This document shows positions 8,584-17,281 of a stretch of 64,000 nt of DNA, piece by piece (the stretch's first letter is position 1; each line of letters starts with the position of its first letter). Position numbers and translations under genes: made by a program. Under the pieces are notes generated by a model that did no database searches, was not told where the DNA came from, and saw only the letters and a list, made by a program, of their open reading frames with translations. Where the stretch lies: contig JAKFVQ010000017.1 of assembly GCA_021732085.1 (NCBI GenBank), positions 1 to 64,000 on the forward strand, read 5' to 3'. Origin of the DNA: Candidatus Obscuribacterales bacterium (lineage in GTDB: Bacteria > Cyanobacteriota > Vampirovibrionia > Obscuribacterales > Obscuribacteraceae).

Positions 8584-9249
8584 AACAATCAGATTCAATT
8601 TTGAGCTTCAACGTCTCACCTTGGGCGTCGAATACTCCCGCCTTATTTTATGGCCCGGATCGCCGGACAATTATGGGGTAGTCTAGACCTTCAGTCCCTG
8701 AGCCTCAAATCGCCTTCTAAGCTTGTGAATATTGGGTTTTGGCGAATTCTCCCAATCCCAACCCGGACGGATGTCAATGATCGGAATTCCGGGCCACCAC
8801 AATAAGGCCAGCGAAGTGTCCACTCAAACAGGAACCATTTAGGTAAGGCCGAAGGCGCAGCAATGCGCATTCACGGCGCCTCTTCATTCGCTTTTCGCCA
8901 TGTTAGCAACTTCGTTCCCTGATGATTCCAGGCTCTTAATCGTAAATGAATAGCTGAAATAGCTCTAAGCAGACCAAGCATGCACTTATGCCCTAGCACC
9001 TGGATATCACCAATGCATAAAATGCATATCCCTCATATAAAGATGGGCTGTTTCCGTACATCTTGCAAGCATGTGTCTGCAAAAGCTTAGCCAGTGCTCA
9101 TTTTAGCCATTTTTCCTTCGTATATTACGCCCCTAGGGTGGGAAAACCCGGGGGGCTAAACGCTTGGGGGTAGGCGCCCCGAACACTATACTTGACAACG
9201 GGTAAAGCTTTCGGTTGCACAATGCATCATAAGCAAGGGACGGGACCAG
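8584..9249. other. Intergenic region with a gene remnant and a G-rich structured stretch
   Basis: About 665 nt without an intact gene. It contains the short minus-strand remnant at 8683-8823, a small hairpin with arms GCGCA and TGCGC near 8855-8868, and a GC-rich stretch at 9131-9180 with runs of G that could fold on itself. A TTGACA at 9192-9197 could be the -35 box of the amidase gene that follows, but the expected -10 position reads only TTGCAC to CACAAT. Confidence 0.5.
8683..8823 (-). pseudogene. C-terminal remnant of an unidentified gene
   Basis: A 46-codon minus-strand frame that looks coding: after a GTG it reads DTSLALLWWPGIPIID, then RPGWDW, KPNIHKLRRRF and a final EAQGLKV before TAG. 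Its composition (Trp, Pro, mixed charges) is protein-like. It begins directly after an in-frame TGA and has no ribosome binding site, so it is best read as the tail of a broken gene. I do not recognise the family. It lies beside the alcohol dehydrogenase remnant, marking this stretch as a scar of gene loss. Confidence 0.4.
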
Positions 9250-11223
9250 ATGGCAGACATCACTTTTGGACAGGACGCTGAGCAGAAAAATGTGCAAGCG
9301 TCGGATTCTTCAGAGCCTCGAAAACTTTCGGACAAACACAATTTTGATCTGAATGAACTCTGGGGCGCGAAATGGAATGCTCCAAAAGAGCAGGACAGCG
9401 TTAAGTCTCTGGCTGACGCACTGCCACGTTTGATCGTCGACAACAAGAATGCCGCGACACAAAATCGAAGGGTACTTGACGGAAATCAAGATCACTCTGA
9501 AGTACAAAACGGCAGCGGCATCAAGCAACAGCAACCAGGCGAACTTCTCGATGACATGAAAACGATCATCAACGGTGCTCAAAAGGGCGACGTCACAGTC
9601 ACAAAAGACGTTTCAACAAAATTGACTCCGAATAAGCCAACCGACAAAGAGCTCCCGGTGGTCTACTCGCCGGATGTAGCGAAGGGGCAAATCGGTATCC
9701 TGACCATCAAGGAAGCCAATGGCGACGTTCGCTACACGCCATTTATCGGCGGCGATAAGGATCCCAACAAAACATACAAACCAGGCGAAGTCGAATTGAA
9801 TCGCGCGGCCGCAAGAGAACTAGGAATCGAGCGCGACCTTCTGCGCGGACGCTCGCCAAAAGTAGAAGTGATTGCGTTGCCGAAAGATCCACCGGCCGGC
9901 GGAGTGCAACCGAGAAACCCAGAGGACTTGCACAATAAAGTTACGGAAAAAATCAACAGCGTTGCAGAGTTGATCAGAGAGAAAGTCGCTGAAGAGAAGA
10001 AACAGTTAGAAGCGACGCTCGCTGATCCTCCGAAACCAGACGATCAATTCGGCTATCGCCGAACAAGTCGCGATGCAACCGAGTTGGCAAAGATCGCCGA
10101 GGATTATCGCAAGATAGCGAAAGATTCGATGGATGCGACGGATCCCGCCGTCATCAAAGACAAAATAAAAGAATATGCGGCCCGGGCGCAGAAAGACATC
10201 ACTAAATATAATGATGAGATCAACGACAACAGCGCTACTGCGAAAAAAGCTAAAGCGGAAGTGACTTCGTTGGAAAACCAGATCGCTGATCGGGTTAAGA
10301 AGAAAAAGGAAACAGAATCACTGAAGCCACAACTTGAAGCTGCCAAGGCAAAGGAAGCAGAAGCAAATCGCGCGGTCGATGTGGCGAAATACAACAAGTC
10401 CTACGCCGAATACGAATTGAAATTATCGAAAGACGAGAAACAATTCAGTCGCCAGATGCAAGCGAAAGCAAGTGCTGCTGCGGCTCTCTCACTCAACCCG
10501 GATATGGAAGGCGGACTGAAAGGTCGTCGCATCGTAGTTAACTCCGGACACTGGGAAGGCGATCCGAAATTCCCAGGATTTGAATACGATGGCATCCCCG
10601 AGTGGAAACTGAACTCCGATTCGCAACGAGTTTACGGCGAAATGCTCAAGATGACCGGCGCTGCGGTAAAGATCATCAATCAGATCGACATGCCGAAAGC
10701 AGAGCGCGGAATGACAGGATTGGCCGCAGCAATCAAAGCGGCAAAACCGGAAGCTGCCATCTCAATCCACCATGACGCGGCGGAGAATAAGGATTCGCCA
10801 GGCATGGACGGAACACTCACTTTGCACTGCGCGCCTGATACCGGAAAGGAAAGCTTGGATCTGGCGACCGCAATCCACAAAGCAAAAATCAACTACGGAA
10901 ATCTGGATGACCGCTACAATGCACGCGGAGTTTCAATCGGAATTCGCGAACAATGCGGACGCGGAATCCAGGGACATGATGTTGATGCACCGTTCATCCT
11001 CGATGAGCAATTCTCAACTCACAAGAACCAATGGCCCAAAGCGATTGATCCGAAGTGGAATGCGCAAGAGCAATTCGCGAAAGTCGTCGGCGTAATGGAG
11101 TTCCTCAACAAGTCACCCGAGTTCAAGAACGACCCAGCGACCGGCAAATTGTATCAAAGCAAAATCTGGGATCAGACCACCGTTGATTACGTTTGGAAAG
11201 GGCGAAATGTCGGCCGCTGGTAA
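9250..11223 (+). CDS. N-acetylmuramoyl-L-alanine amidase (Amidase_3-like) with long coiled coil
   Basis: A 657-residue protein. Residues 1-140 are polar and low in structure. Residues 145-210 form a small domain (GQIGILTIKEANGDV, with VIALPKDPP at its end). Residues 225-415 are a highly charged coiled coil. The C-terminal 425-650 region resembles zinc-dependent Amidase_3 peptidoglycan amidases: H434 in VVNSGHWEG, E451 in PEWKLN and H507/H508 in SIHHDAAEN are the expected metal ligands. These enzymes cut the amide bond between MurNAc and L-Ala. There is no signal peptide, which is unusual for a wall hydrolase. It may be exported by another route or released on lysis. The ATG at 9250 is preceded by AAGGGA. 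Confidence 0.8.
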   Translation: MADITFGQDAEQKNVQASDSSEPRKLSDKHNFDLNELWGAKWNAPKEQDSVKSLADALPRLIVDNKNAATQNRRVLDGNQDHSEVQNGSGIKQQQPGELLDDMKTIINGAQKGDVTVTKDVSTKLTPNKPTDKELPVVYSPDVAKGQIGILTIKEANGDVRYTPFIGGDKDPNKTYKPGEVELNRAAARELGIERDLLRGRSPKVEVIALPKDPPAGGVQPRNPEDLHNKVTEKINSVAELIREKVAEEKKQLEATLADPPKPDDQFGYRRTSRDATELAKIAEDYRKIAKDSMDATDPAVIKDKIKEYAARAQKDITKYNDEINDNSATAKKAKAEVTSLENQIADRVKKKKETESLKPQLEAAKAKEAEANRAVDVAKYNKSYAEYELKLSKDEKQFSRQMQAKASAAAALSLNPDMEGGLKGRRIVVNSGHWEGDPKFPGFEYDGIPEWKLNSDSQRVYGEMLKMTGAAVKIINQIDMPKAERGMTGLAAAIKAAKPEAAISIHHDAAENKDSPGMDGTLTLHCAPDTGKESLDLATAIHKAKINYGNLDDRYNARGVSIGIREQCGRGIQGHDVDAPFILDEQFSTHKNQWPKAIDPKWNAQEQFAKVVGVMEFLNKSPEFKNDPATGKLYQSKIWDQTTVDYVWKGRNVGRW

Positions 11224-11290
11224 ATCCGAGGTCCACGTTCGAAAACTCAATAAGATCTGAGCACAGGCTTCCAGCTACTTCGTAAGCTAT

Positions 11291-11311
11291 GACCGCCGGC
11301 GTCCCGTCGGC
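11291..11311. repeat. Short GC-rich inverted repeat (GCCGGCGTCCCG type)
   Basis: A short palindromic element reading GCCGGCGTCCCGTCGGC between convergent genes. A related copy (GCTGGCGTCCCGCCGGG) lies at 34171-34187, also at the 3' ends of convergent genes. It is probably a second small dispersed repeat type, and might act as a bidirectional transcription stop, although no T-run follows. Confidence 0.4.
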
Positions 11312-11346
11312 ATCGGCATCTAAGAGTAAAACGAGCAGCTAGTTAA

Positions 11347-12159
11347 CTACTGCAATCCAATCCGATATTCCTCGGGATTCAGCCCCTCAATTTCAACTCG
11401 AATTTCTGCCTTTGAAAGCGTAACCACAGCAAATGATTCGCTGGGGGTCTTACTCTTCTCGGTTAGGTTCTCTACGAGTGACTGTATCGTTATGTAGGCA
11501 ATATCATCGTGGAACTGCAAATTGTTTCTATGAACGTGACCATTGAACACAGCAATTACCTTGCCTGATCGCGCAATCACTTCTCGCACGGAAACGCGCT
11601 CAGCCACAAAGCAAAGATCCGGCTTGCCTTCGAACCAAAAGCTCTCGCTAAGATCCTGATCGTCTAATGGGTGATGGAGGAAAATTACCGTCTTCTTCTT
11701 CGTGAGGCCCAGGTCAGCCTCCAACCACTTCAATTGCGTTTCATCGATTGAAATCTCGCCTTCGCTTCTGGAAAGTGAAAACAATACGACAAAGTGATAA
11801 TCGCCCGAGTCAAATGAGTAATACAGCTTTGGATAATTCAAGCTCCCATTTACGTGGTCCAGACTCAGGTTGACTTGTTCCTTATTGCCAACTACGTGGT
11901 AGATCGGCATAGTTAACGGTTTAAATGCCTCAATAATTGTGCTGTAGTTCTCTTCGTCTGTCTCAGCATCTTCGTCCTCAATGGCGTCGCCAAGCTGAAC
12001 AACAAACGATGGTCGCAGTTCACTATTTATACGATTTACCATATAGCGTACTAGCGAGAGCGCCCGAGAGGAGAGCTTCTTGCAAAATCCGTTATGGAGT
12101 TTATCCGCACCAAAGTGAATATCGGAAATCAGAACAAAAGTGAATGGTTTTTGAGCCAT
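11347..12159 (-). CDS. Calcineurin-like metallophosphoesterase
   Basis: A 270-residue metallophosphoesterase. The conserved blocks occur in order: LISDIHFG (D13, H15), VVQLGDAIED (D58), VVGNKEQ (N92), FLHHPLD (H162, H163) and FNGHVHRNN (H208, H210). In the third block the usual GNHE reads GNKE, so one catalytic His is replaced by Lys, which may lower or change activity. The binuclear metal ligands otherwise appear intact. The family hydrolyses phosphomono- and diesters, including cyclic nucleotides; the substrate here cannot be told. No signal peptide is present, so it is probably cytoplasmic. It converges with the amidase gene. Confidence 0.85.
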   Translation of the reverse strand: MAQKPFTFVLISDIHFGADKLHNGFCKKLSSRALSLVRYMVNRINSELRPSFVVQLGDAIEDEDAETDEENYSTIIEAFKPLTMPIYHVVGNKEQVNLSLDHVNGSLNYPKLYYSFDSGDYHFVVLFSLSRSEGEISIDETQLKWLEADLGLTKKKTVIFLHHPLDDQDLSESFWFEGKPDLCFVAERVSVREVIARSGKVIAVFNGHVHRNNLQFHDDIAYITIQSLVENLTEKSKTPSESFAVVTLSKAEIRVEIEGLNPEEYRIGLQ

Positions 12160-12268
12160 GGAAAAAAGCCTAACACTGAGACGAAATCATTATCGCAGAT
12201 GCTTAGCCCCGCATCCAATTTGTCCACCGGGTTATGAATCACTTTTGTCCACTCCGAGACTCATATAC

Positions 12269-12631
12269 CTACAGTCTCCGATTATCCTTTCTAGAATCTT
12301 CCAAAAGCTCCCTTTTAACTCTTGCGACTTTAGCTTCGAATGCCACAACGCTGCCGGGCTTAAGTGGATAACGTGGAGTGGCCAGTCCGTCAGAAAGGGC
12401 ACGAAAGTAATCCGTTTTGTATAGCTCTAGTTTCCTTGCATATTCGGTTTTTTCTTCCCTAAAGATCCTTGCCTCATGTTCCGTCATTGACTGAAGAACC
12501 TGCTGCTCGGCTAATCTTTCAAGCACATCGGATTGTAACTCGTTGCTAGCAATTAAGAGCCTTTCCGATGAAAGACCCGTAATAGAATCACCTGATGGCG
12601 TCGTATCAGTCCATTCGAATCTATTGAACAT
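12269..12631 (-). CDS. Hypothetical protein, helical
   Basis: A mostly helical, charged protein of 120 residues from the ATG at 12631, where AGAGGGGG lies about 4-5 nt upstream. A TTG at 12703 would add 24 residues but has no ribosome binding site. The middle (SERLLIASNELQSDVLERLA, then EHEARIFREEKTEYARKL) is likely a short coiled coil. I recognise no family. It lies 109 nt upstream of the phosphoesterase on the same strand and at the edge of a block of unknown membrane proteins. Confidence 0.5.
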   Translation of the reverse strand: MFNRFEWTDTTPSGDSITGLSSERLLIASNELQSDVLERLAEQQVLQSMTEHEARIFREEKTEYARKLELYKTDYFRALSDGLATPRYPLKPGSVVAFEAKVARVKRELLEDSRKDNRRL

Positions 12632-12773
12632 TTCGCCCCCTCTTGCACTCTCAGAAGGAGAATATCCAAATAGATTGTCTGAACTGTGTTTGGCTTGTGT
12701 CAAAAGTGTGGCAAGTGCTTGCAGAAGTAGTCATTTTCTGAGAACATAGCCTCACTTTAGTGAGCTTACAAAA

Positions 12774-13412
12774 TTGGATGCTCTTGGAACACGCTCATCT
12801 GTCAGTATTGAAAGAACGAATCTATTTCTACTATACGTTCGTTCCAACACGTTTCCATTGCTGTTTATACTTCTCGGTACTATTCTGTTTCTCATTTCCT
12901 TAGGAATAGTGCCGTTGGCCGAGTTTCCGGAAGAGACAATTTCGGTCGAAGTCCATCCGAGCAATGTTGAGGTGCATGGTCTCTATAGTTTTAAGAATCC
13001 CTGGCCGTTTCCAATAACTCAGGGCTTTGGATTTCCATTTCCTATTGATGCGCATCATCCCGCTCCGTTTCCAATTCGACTCACACTTGCTTCAACGGGT
13101 GAACCAATCAACGTGCGAAAATTTCTGAATGAGGAAACATTCACTCTTTGCTTCAAGCCCTTTGAAAGAATTGACGTACAGCTCTACTACAGTCAAGCCG
13201 CATACACACCTGATGCCAGATATATTTTGATCACCACAAGTGCTTGGAGACGTCCTCTTCGCACTGCCCATTATTTCCTGAAGACTACTGGTGTGAAAAA
13301 TGTTCATTCCAATTACGAAATGAAGAACACAGGCAAGGACGTTTGGAATTGGGAGCGAGTGGATTTCATGCCGAAGAACGATTGGTTGATCAAATGGGAG
13401 AACCCTTCATGA
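12774..13412 (+). CDS. Hypothetical single-pass membrane protein
   Basis: A 212-residue protein with one strong membrane helix (about 31-50, FILLGTILFLISLGIVPLA) and a C-terminal beta-rich region, probably extracytoplasmic, with an unusual aromatic/proline stretch (NPWPFPITQGFGFPFPID). It starts at TTG with only a weak GTGAG upstream. Its last codon overlaps the ATG of the next gene in an ATGA arrangement, so the two are translationally coupled and probably work together. No family is recognised. Confidence 0.6.
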   Translation: MDALGTRSSVSIERTNLFLLYVRSNTFPLLFILLGTILFLISLGIVPLAEFPEETISVEVHPSNVEVHGLYSFKNPWPFPITQGFGFPFPIDAHHPAPFPIRLTLASTGEPINVRKFLNEETFTLCFKPFERIDVQLYYSQAAYTPDARYILITTSAWRRPLRTAHYFLKTTGVKNVHSNYEMKNTGKDVWNWERVDFMPKNDWLIKWENPS

Positions 13413-14290
13413 TTAGATTGCTCGTTCTATGGATAATACTGCTTTCTTGCGCGTTACCAGCAGAGGCGAATATTCCTCCTGCCCCTCAAGCTTTTTCTGG
13501 ATTGATTTACATCCAAGTCGCCATTGTACTTTTCTCGCTAATTGGCGGTGCTTATACAATTATGCATAGACAAAAGCCGCAAAAGAAAGGCTCCGCGATC
13601 TTTGGATGGACATGGCGGGGCCTACTTGCAGTAATACTTGTGTTCATTTTTTCAGTTCCAGAAGTTTCATTTATTATTGCTCTTGTTTTTGGATATATCG
13701 CTCTAAAGCGCGGAATTATGATGATGAATTGGTCCAAGCGATGCGGAGCAGAAGCGAAACCCGAATTTGAAGGAGTTAGCTCCAAGAAACTACTGTTTAG
13801 CGGATCCGCGCTTGCACTTAGCACTTTAGTAGCGTTGAGCCTGGTCTTCATGTTTTACCAGCCCTGGTATGGTCGATATAAAGACGACCAATTATTGCTC
13901 CGCATGTTAAAAAGCAAATTGCGCTTTGGTGCAGAGAACAAGCATGAAAATGGACATCCATACTACCCGCGAGAGAACGATCAATACTCTCATAGCAGCA
14001 AATTCAAATTCATTTACGGCAAAGACGACGAGAGTTTTACCATTCTTGTCTTGCCTGACAAGCTACCGCCATTCCCGTACAATCAACTGGTGTCGATGCC
14101 TACATTTAGAGCCGATCAAACTGGCCAGATCAGAATGCTGCTTGTGCACAATAACTTTGAAGAGTGCCCTGCAGATGCGCCTGTGGTTCACGTAGTAGAT
14201 GAAAAAGAACGCAATAGCTGGAGCGATGAGGGCCAATGGAGCAGACGGAAAGCTTGGGCACAAGGAATGCCCACATGGAATTCACAATGA
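13409..14290 (+). CDS. Hypothetical multi-pass membrane protein with pilin-like C-terminal motif
   Basis: The true start is taken as the ATG at 13409 (293 residues): GGGAG lies 7 nt upstream, and the protein then begins with a signal peptide or first helix (LLVLWIILLSCALPAEA). A longer open frame from 13244 merely overlaps the upstream gene. Membrane helices follow at about 30-50, 70-95 and 125-150. The C-terminal 130 residues are soluble and contain TFRADQTGQIRM, a phrase similar to the final strand of many pseudopilin-like domains. This is pattern resemblance only. It is coupled by ATGA to the preceding membrane protein. Confidence 0.6.
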   Translation: MIRLLVLWIILLSCALPAEANIPPAPQAFSGLIYIQVAIVLFSLIGGAYTIMHRQKPQKKGSAIFGWTWRGLLAVILVFIFSVPEVSFIIALVFGYIALKRGIMMMNWSKRCGAEAKPEFEGVSSKKLLFSGSALALSTLVALSLVFMFYQPWYGRYKDDQLLLRMLKSKLRFGAENKHENGHPYYPRENDQYSHSSKFKFIYGKDDESFTILVLPDKLPPFPYNQLVSMPTFRADQTGQIRMLLVHNNFEECPADAPVVHVVDEKERNSWSDEGQWSRRKAWAQGMPTWNSQ

Positions 14291-14493
14291 GTAAAGTGTG
14301 TTAGTCGCCGAGGAATTTTCGCAGACAGCAAGTGATACCAGCTCCGGTAGCATCGGAACAGCGGTTTTCACAATGGAGAATCCTGTTTGTGAAAAAGCAA
14401 GAGTGCAAGCTTTGTTGCGCTCCCCCGTTGACCTCTCAGTTTGGAAAGCATTGAGTTCCAACAGAGTATTCGAGAAGCCGATTTTTTTTGACT

Positions 14494-14664
14494 TTAAGGA
14501 CCTAACGATGATAGTCCGCTGAGCCGAGAGTCGTAAACGTAGTCACCGACAGCATAGATCGTTGATACTTGGGACTCTTCAACACAAGCGAAGTATGCCA
14601 AGACAGCAAACGAACCTAATACGAGGAGTGTAATCAGTGAATCAGGTTGCAGGTTGATTCTCAT
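14494..14664 (-). CDS. Small membrane or secreted protein, 56 residues
   Basis: A short gene. From the ATG at 14664 it encodes one hydrophobic helix (ITLLVLGSFAVLAYFACV) followed by a polar tail with EESQVSTIYAVGDYVYDSRL and the end GLSSLGP. AAGGTG lies 5 nt before the ATG, an excellent ribosome binding site, and the frame has clear protein character. The Cys at the end of the hydrophobic stretch is not in a clear lipobox. It sits alone on the minus strand within a run of plus-strand unknown membrane proteins. The function is unknown. Confidence 0.55.
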   Translation of the reverse strand: MRINLQPDSLITLLVLGSFAVLAYFACVEESQVSTIYAVGDYVYDSRLSGLSSLGP

Positions 14665-14822
14665 TTCGTCACCTTACAAACTACCTTCCTTTTTAAGGTA
14701 AGGCTTTAGGATGACCCAGTATTTGGTGAAACTACGAACCAGAAGGAATCTTGGAAGCCATAGATCTGTACGAGAATTGAAGTTCAAGCTATATTGTTCA
14801 ATGGGACAAAATTTTGTGAAAC

Positions 14823-15137
14823 ATGGACAAAACGCGCTCGATAAGAGTTTCCTGGCGGTGGGGCAAGATAATTGCGCCAGTGGTTATGATTCCATTGGCG
14901 TGGTTAATTCCAAATCCGTGTGAGTTCTGGCTAGGCGTTCTAAGAGGGTATCTGGTAGTTGGCGGCATCGTTTACGCGGTGGCATTTATCGTTATCAGCA
15001 AGCAGCTAAAGGATCAAGAAAGATCGAACGAGTCCAAACAATATCTCCCACTCAAAGTTCTACTCTCTTACACTGCGTTGGTTTTCTTGATTTTATTTTT
15101 CGGCCTCCCGTTTCTCATCCATGGGAATCTGCCTTGA
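14823..15137 (+). CDS. Hypothetical small integral membrane protein
   Basis: A 104-residue protein with three predicted membrane helices (about 16-30 IIAPVVMIPLAWLIP, 37-59 VLRGYLVVGGIVYAVAFIVI and 78-98 VLLSYTALVFLILFFGLPFL). A charged loop (KQLKDQERSNESKQ) lies between helices 2 and 3. The ATG at 14823 has no strong ribosome binding site. No family is recognised. It belongs to the accessory block of unknown membrane proteins at 12.3-17.2 kb. Confidence 0.5.
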   Translation: MDKTRSIRVSWRWGKIIAPVVMIPLAWLIPNPCEFWLGVLRGYLVVGGIVYAVAFIVISKQLKDQERSNESKQYLPLKVLLSYTALVFLILFFGLPFLIHGNLP

Positions 15138-15569
15138 CAAATTCAGCGACCAATTACATCAGGCTATTAGTTAAGGTTCCGCTCATTAGCAGGACTTAGC
15201 GATCCAATTGATTGCATAAAAAGCTAAGGTTAAGAAATCGCAGGATTGCTCTTTTCCAGGCGCGGCCGGAGATAAAAATCGCATATTCACCGTATTCATC
15301 AAATCTTACTTGTCCATAACAGGTCATTTGCCTAGACTGATCATCGCTCAGCTATCCTTAATTTCGAATGAAAAATCAAGTGAGCCGGTGCGCACAATAA
15401 CAACTTATTTCGTACATTTTTCCCAAAGACGTTGATCTCGAAATGCAGACAGATAAGTATCCAATCTTTGACTAACATGGCGAAAAAACCTACCAGCAAG
15501 ACTTTTTGGCGATGGCGCAAAACACTTGAGCGTAGCGAGCGTTCTTGTGAGCAAATGGATGGAGTGAGA
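15138..15569. other. Intergenic region, no gene seen
   Basis: About 430 nt without a supported gene on either strand. An open frame upstream of the lipoprotein start (from 15432) continues into it but lacks a ribosome binding site. A TTGACT at about 15469 could be part of a promoter for the lipoprotein gene. Confidence 0.4.
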
Positions 15570-16487
15570 ATGCCTGGACGTCCGCTCGTTATCGCATCTC
15601 TTTGCGCGGTCTTACTGACGAATGCTTGCATCCATCAGAGCCAAAAATCTATTGATAAAAACGCTATCAAAAGCATTTCTGCCGAGAGGAGCGCTACTCT
15701 CCGTATAGTTCCCGGGTCAGCTGGTCAGGACACTATCGAGACCATTCTGCTAGCTGGATTTGAGCTATGCATTCAGCACTCCGGCATACCCGAGGTGAGA
15801 TTTAAGAATGGCAAACGAACTCTATACGCATGTACTTTCGGGAAAAGCGACCTTGTATCTCTACTCTTTACTGACAGTAGCTCGCGAGACAAAGATCTCA
15901 TTGTCTGCATAGAAGTTAAACACGCGGAAAACAACGAATTTGAGTACATTTTCTACCGACTCACGAAAAATGTTCAGTTACTGGATTACCTTAAAACAGG
16001 ATATGCTCGGTTCAGAGTCATCGAACTGCCAGGCGGAGGAAAAGCGTTAGAAGGCGAGGACATCCTTCAACCTTGGGGAGCAAATACAGTCGCACCTACT
16101 CTTACGCTGAGCTGGGACGGACATAACATAGCAGCGCTTAGAAGAAATAAGCTCTCAGAAAAATTGCTGAAAGCAAAAGCGGCCGAAATACTCCAGGCAT
16201 TCCATGATGTTGATACGAACACCAAGGGCACCATCAATCTTGCTCCGCCGGAGCTCGCGGAGGAGAGCCTCAATGTTGTCTATAACGGAGAGCAGCAGCA
16301 AGCGAGAAGATTGTTTGATTTGAGCTGGCCACGAGAAAGGAGAGGCAAAGAAAGTTACTGGAACTTTGTCATAAGCTCAGCCAAGCAAAGCCGATCCTGG
16401 CATTATGTGCAACGAATAAATCACGCGGTGGAGACACCGCATAAAAGTGCTCTTACCAGACCAAAGCACGCTTCAACAAGCAAATAG
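15570..16487 (+). CDS. Hypothetical lipoprotein
   Basis: A 305-residue protein from the ATG at 15570, which has GGAG 5 nt upstream. It begins with a lipoprotein signal (VIASLCAVLLTNAC), where LTNAC is a reasonable lipobox. The frame is open back to 15432, but that extension would bury the signal peptide. The mature part is mixed alpha/beta with no recognised domain. Features include RTLYACTFGKSDLVSLLF and a central GGGKALEGED loop. It is followed after 7 nt by the broken gene at 16495-17188 and may have formed an operon with it. Confidence 0.6.
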   Translation: MPGRPLVIASLCAVLLTNACIHQSQKSIDKNAIKSISAERSATLRIVPGSAGQDTIETILLAGFELCIQHSGIPEVRFKNGKRTLYACTFGKSDLVSLLFTDSSSRDKDLIVCIEVKHAENNEFEYIFYRLTKNVQLLDYLKTGYARFRVIELPGGGKALEGEDILQPWGANTVAPTLTLSWDGHNIAALRRNKLSEKLLKAKAAEILQAFHDVDTNTKGTINLAPPELAEESLNVVYNGEQQQARRLFDLSWPRERRGKESYWNFVISSAKQSRSWHYVQRINHAVETPHKSALTRPKHASTSK

Positions 16488-16494
16488 GTATTCG

Positions 16495-17188
16495 ATGAGT
16501 ACAATGAAAGAACGGGGTGTGGTGATTCTGAAGTTGTTGGCATTGCCAGTTACTTTATGCGTTGCACTTGTTGTCTCCATGGTAACGTTTGGCGGAGTGG
16601 GGCAAGAACCGAGCGTCATTAGGGAAGCGAGAGCACAGCGTTCGCTATAACTTAAGGTTCAAGAATCCGCGGAAAACTTTGAACACGTTCATCATGCCTA
16701 TCCTCGTGGAACTGAGCCCGAGTTCTTAAAGCCGGTAGTTTCAGCAACTATAAACATGCAGATGGTTGTATATAGCGCTCGAAACATGCAGAAAGCTCAA
16801 CCAACTGCGATTCCTTCACAGTCAAGAAAATAACCGGCACAGCGCAAGCGTGGAACATGGAATTGATGTCTAACAAAGATCAACCAATTCGTTTACTAAT
16901 TAGTAAGAAAAATGGCGAAAAATTAGGACCAGCTCCCGTTGAAAACACGGTCCCATCCAGCAAATACGGCGATGAAGGTCGCAGAATGTATTTGGATCCC
17001 AATATACGGAAAGACCCAGATTCGGTCGGAGGTGCCATTTAACGCCAAGCTGAAAAAAAATGTTGTTTGGCATTGTTGAAGGCAAAACCGAATTGAACAA
17101 ACATGGCTTGCCTTATTGTGGCGGACCGGCGGAAGCTTACATAAACAAGAGAACCGGAGAGATTGAACGCGTTATCCACTCGGAGTAA
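16495..17188 (+). pseudogene. Broken gene for a membrane-anchored protein (stop plus frameshifts)
   Basis: Four pieces line up as one decayed gene. The ATG at 16495 (AATAGG 6 nt upstream) opens a 51-codon frame with a membrane helix (KLLALPVTLCVALVVSMVTF) ending in TAA at 16648-16650. The same frame continues open for 60 codons (FEHVHHAYPRGTEPEF, INMQMVVYSARNMQKAQ) to TAA at 16831. Another frame carries TNCDSFTVKKITGTAQAWNM and GRRMYLDPNIRKDP to TAA at 17040. A third, entered through a run of eight A at 17053-17060, reads MLFGIVEGKTELNKHG, then PYCGGPAEAYINKRTGEIER, to TAA at 17188. Each has protein character and none has its own good start after the first. The first 51 codons could alternatively be a separate small gene. 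The family is unknown. Confidence 0.5.
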
Positions 17189-17281
17189 TCTAGATTTGCC
17201 ATATTGCAAACACCATTAGCAAAGTATCCACCGGAACCTTCGGGATGATAAACTAAGCAATCGAATTTGGAGGGTGCGACA

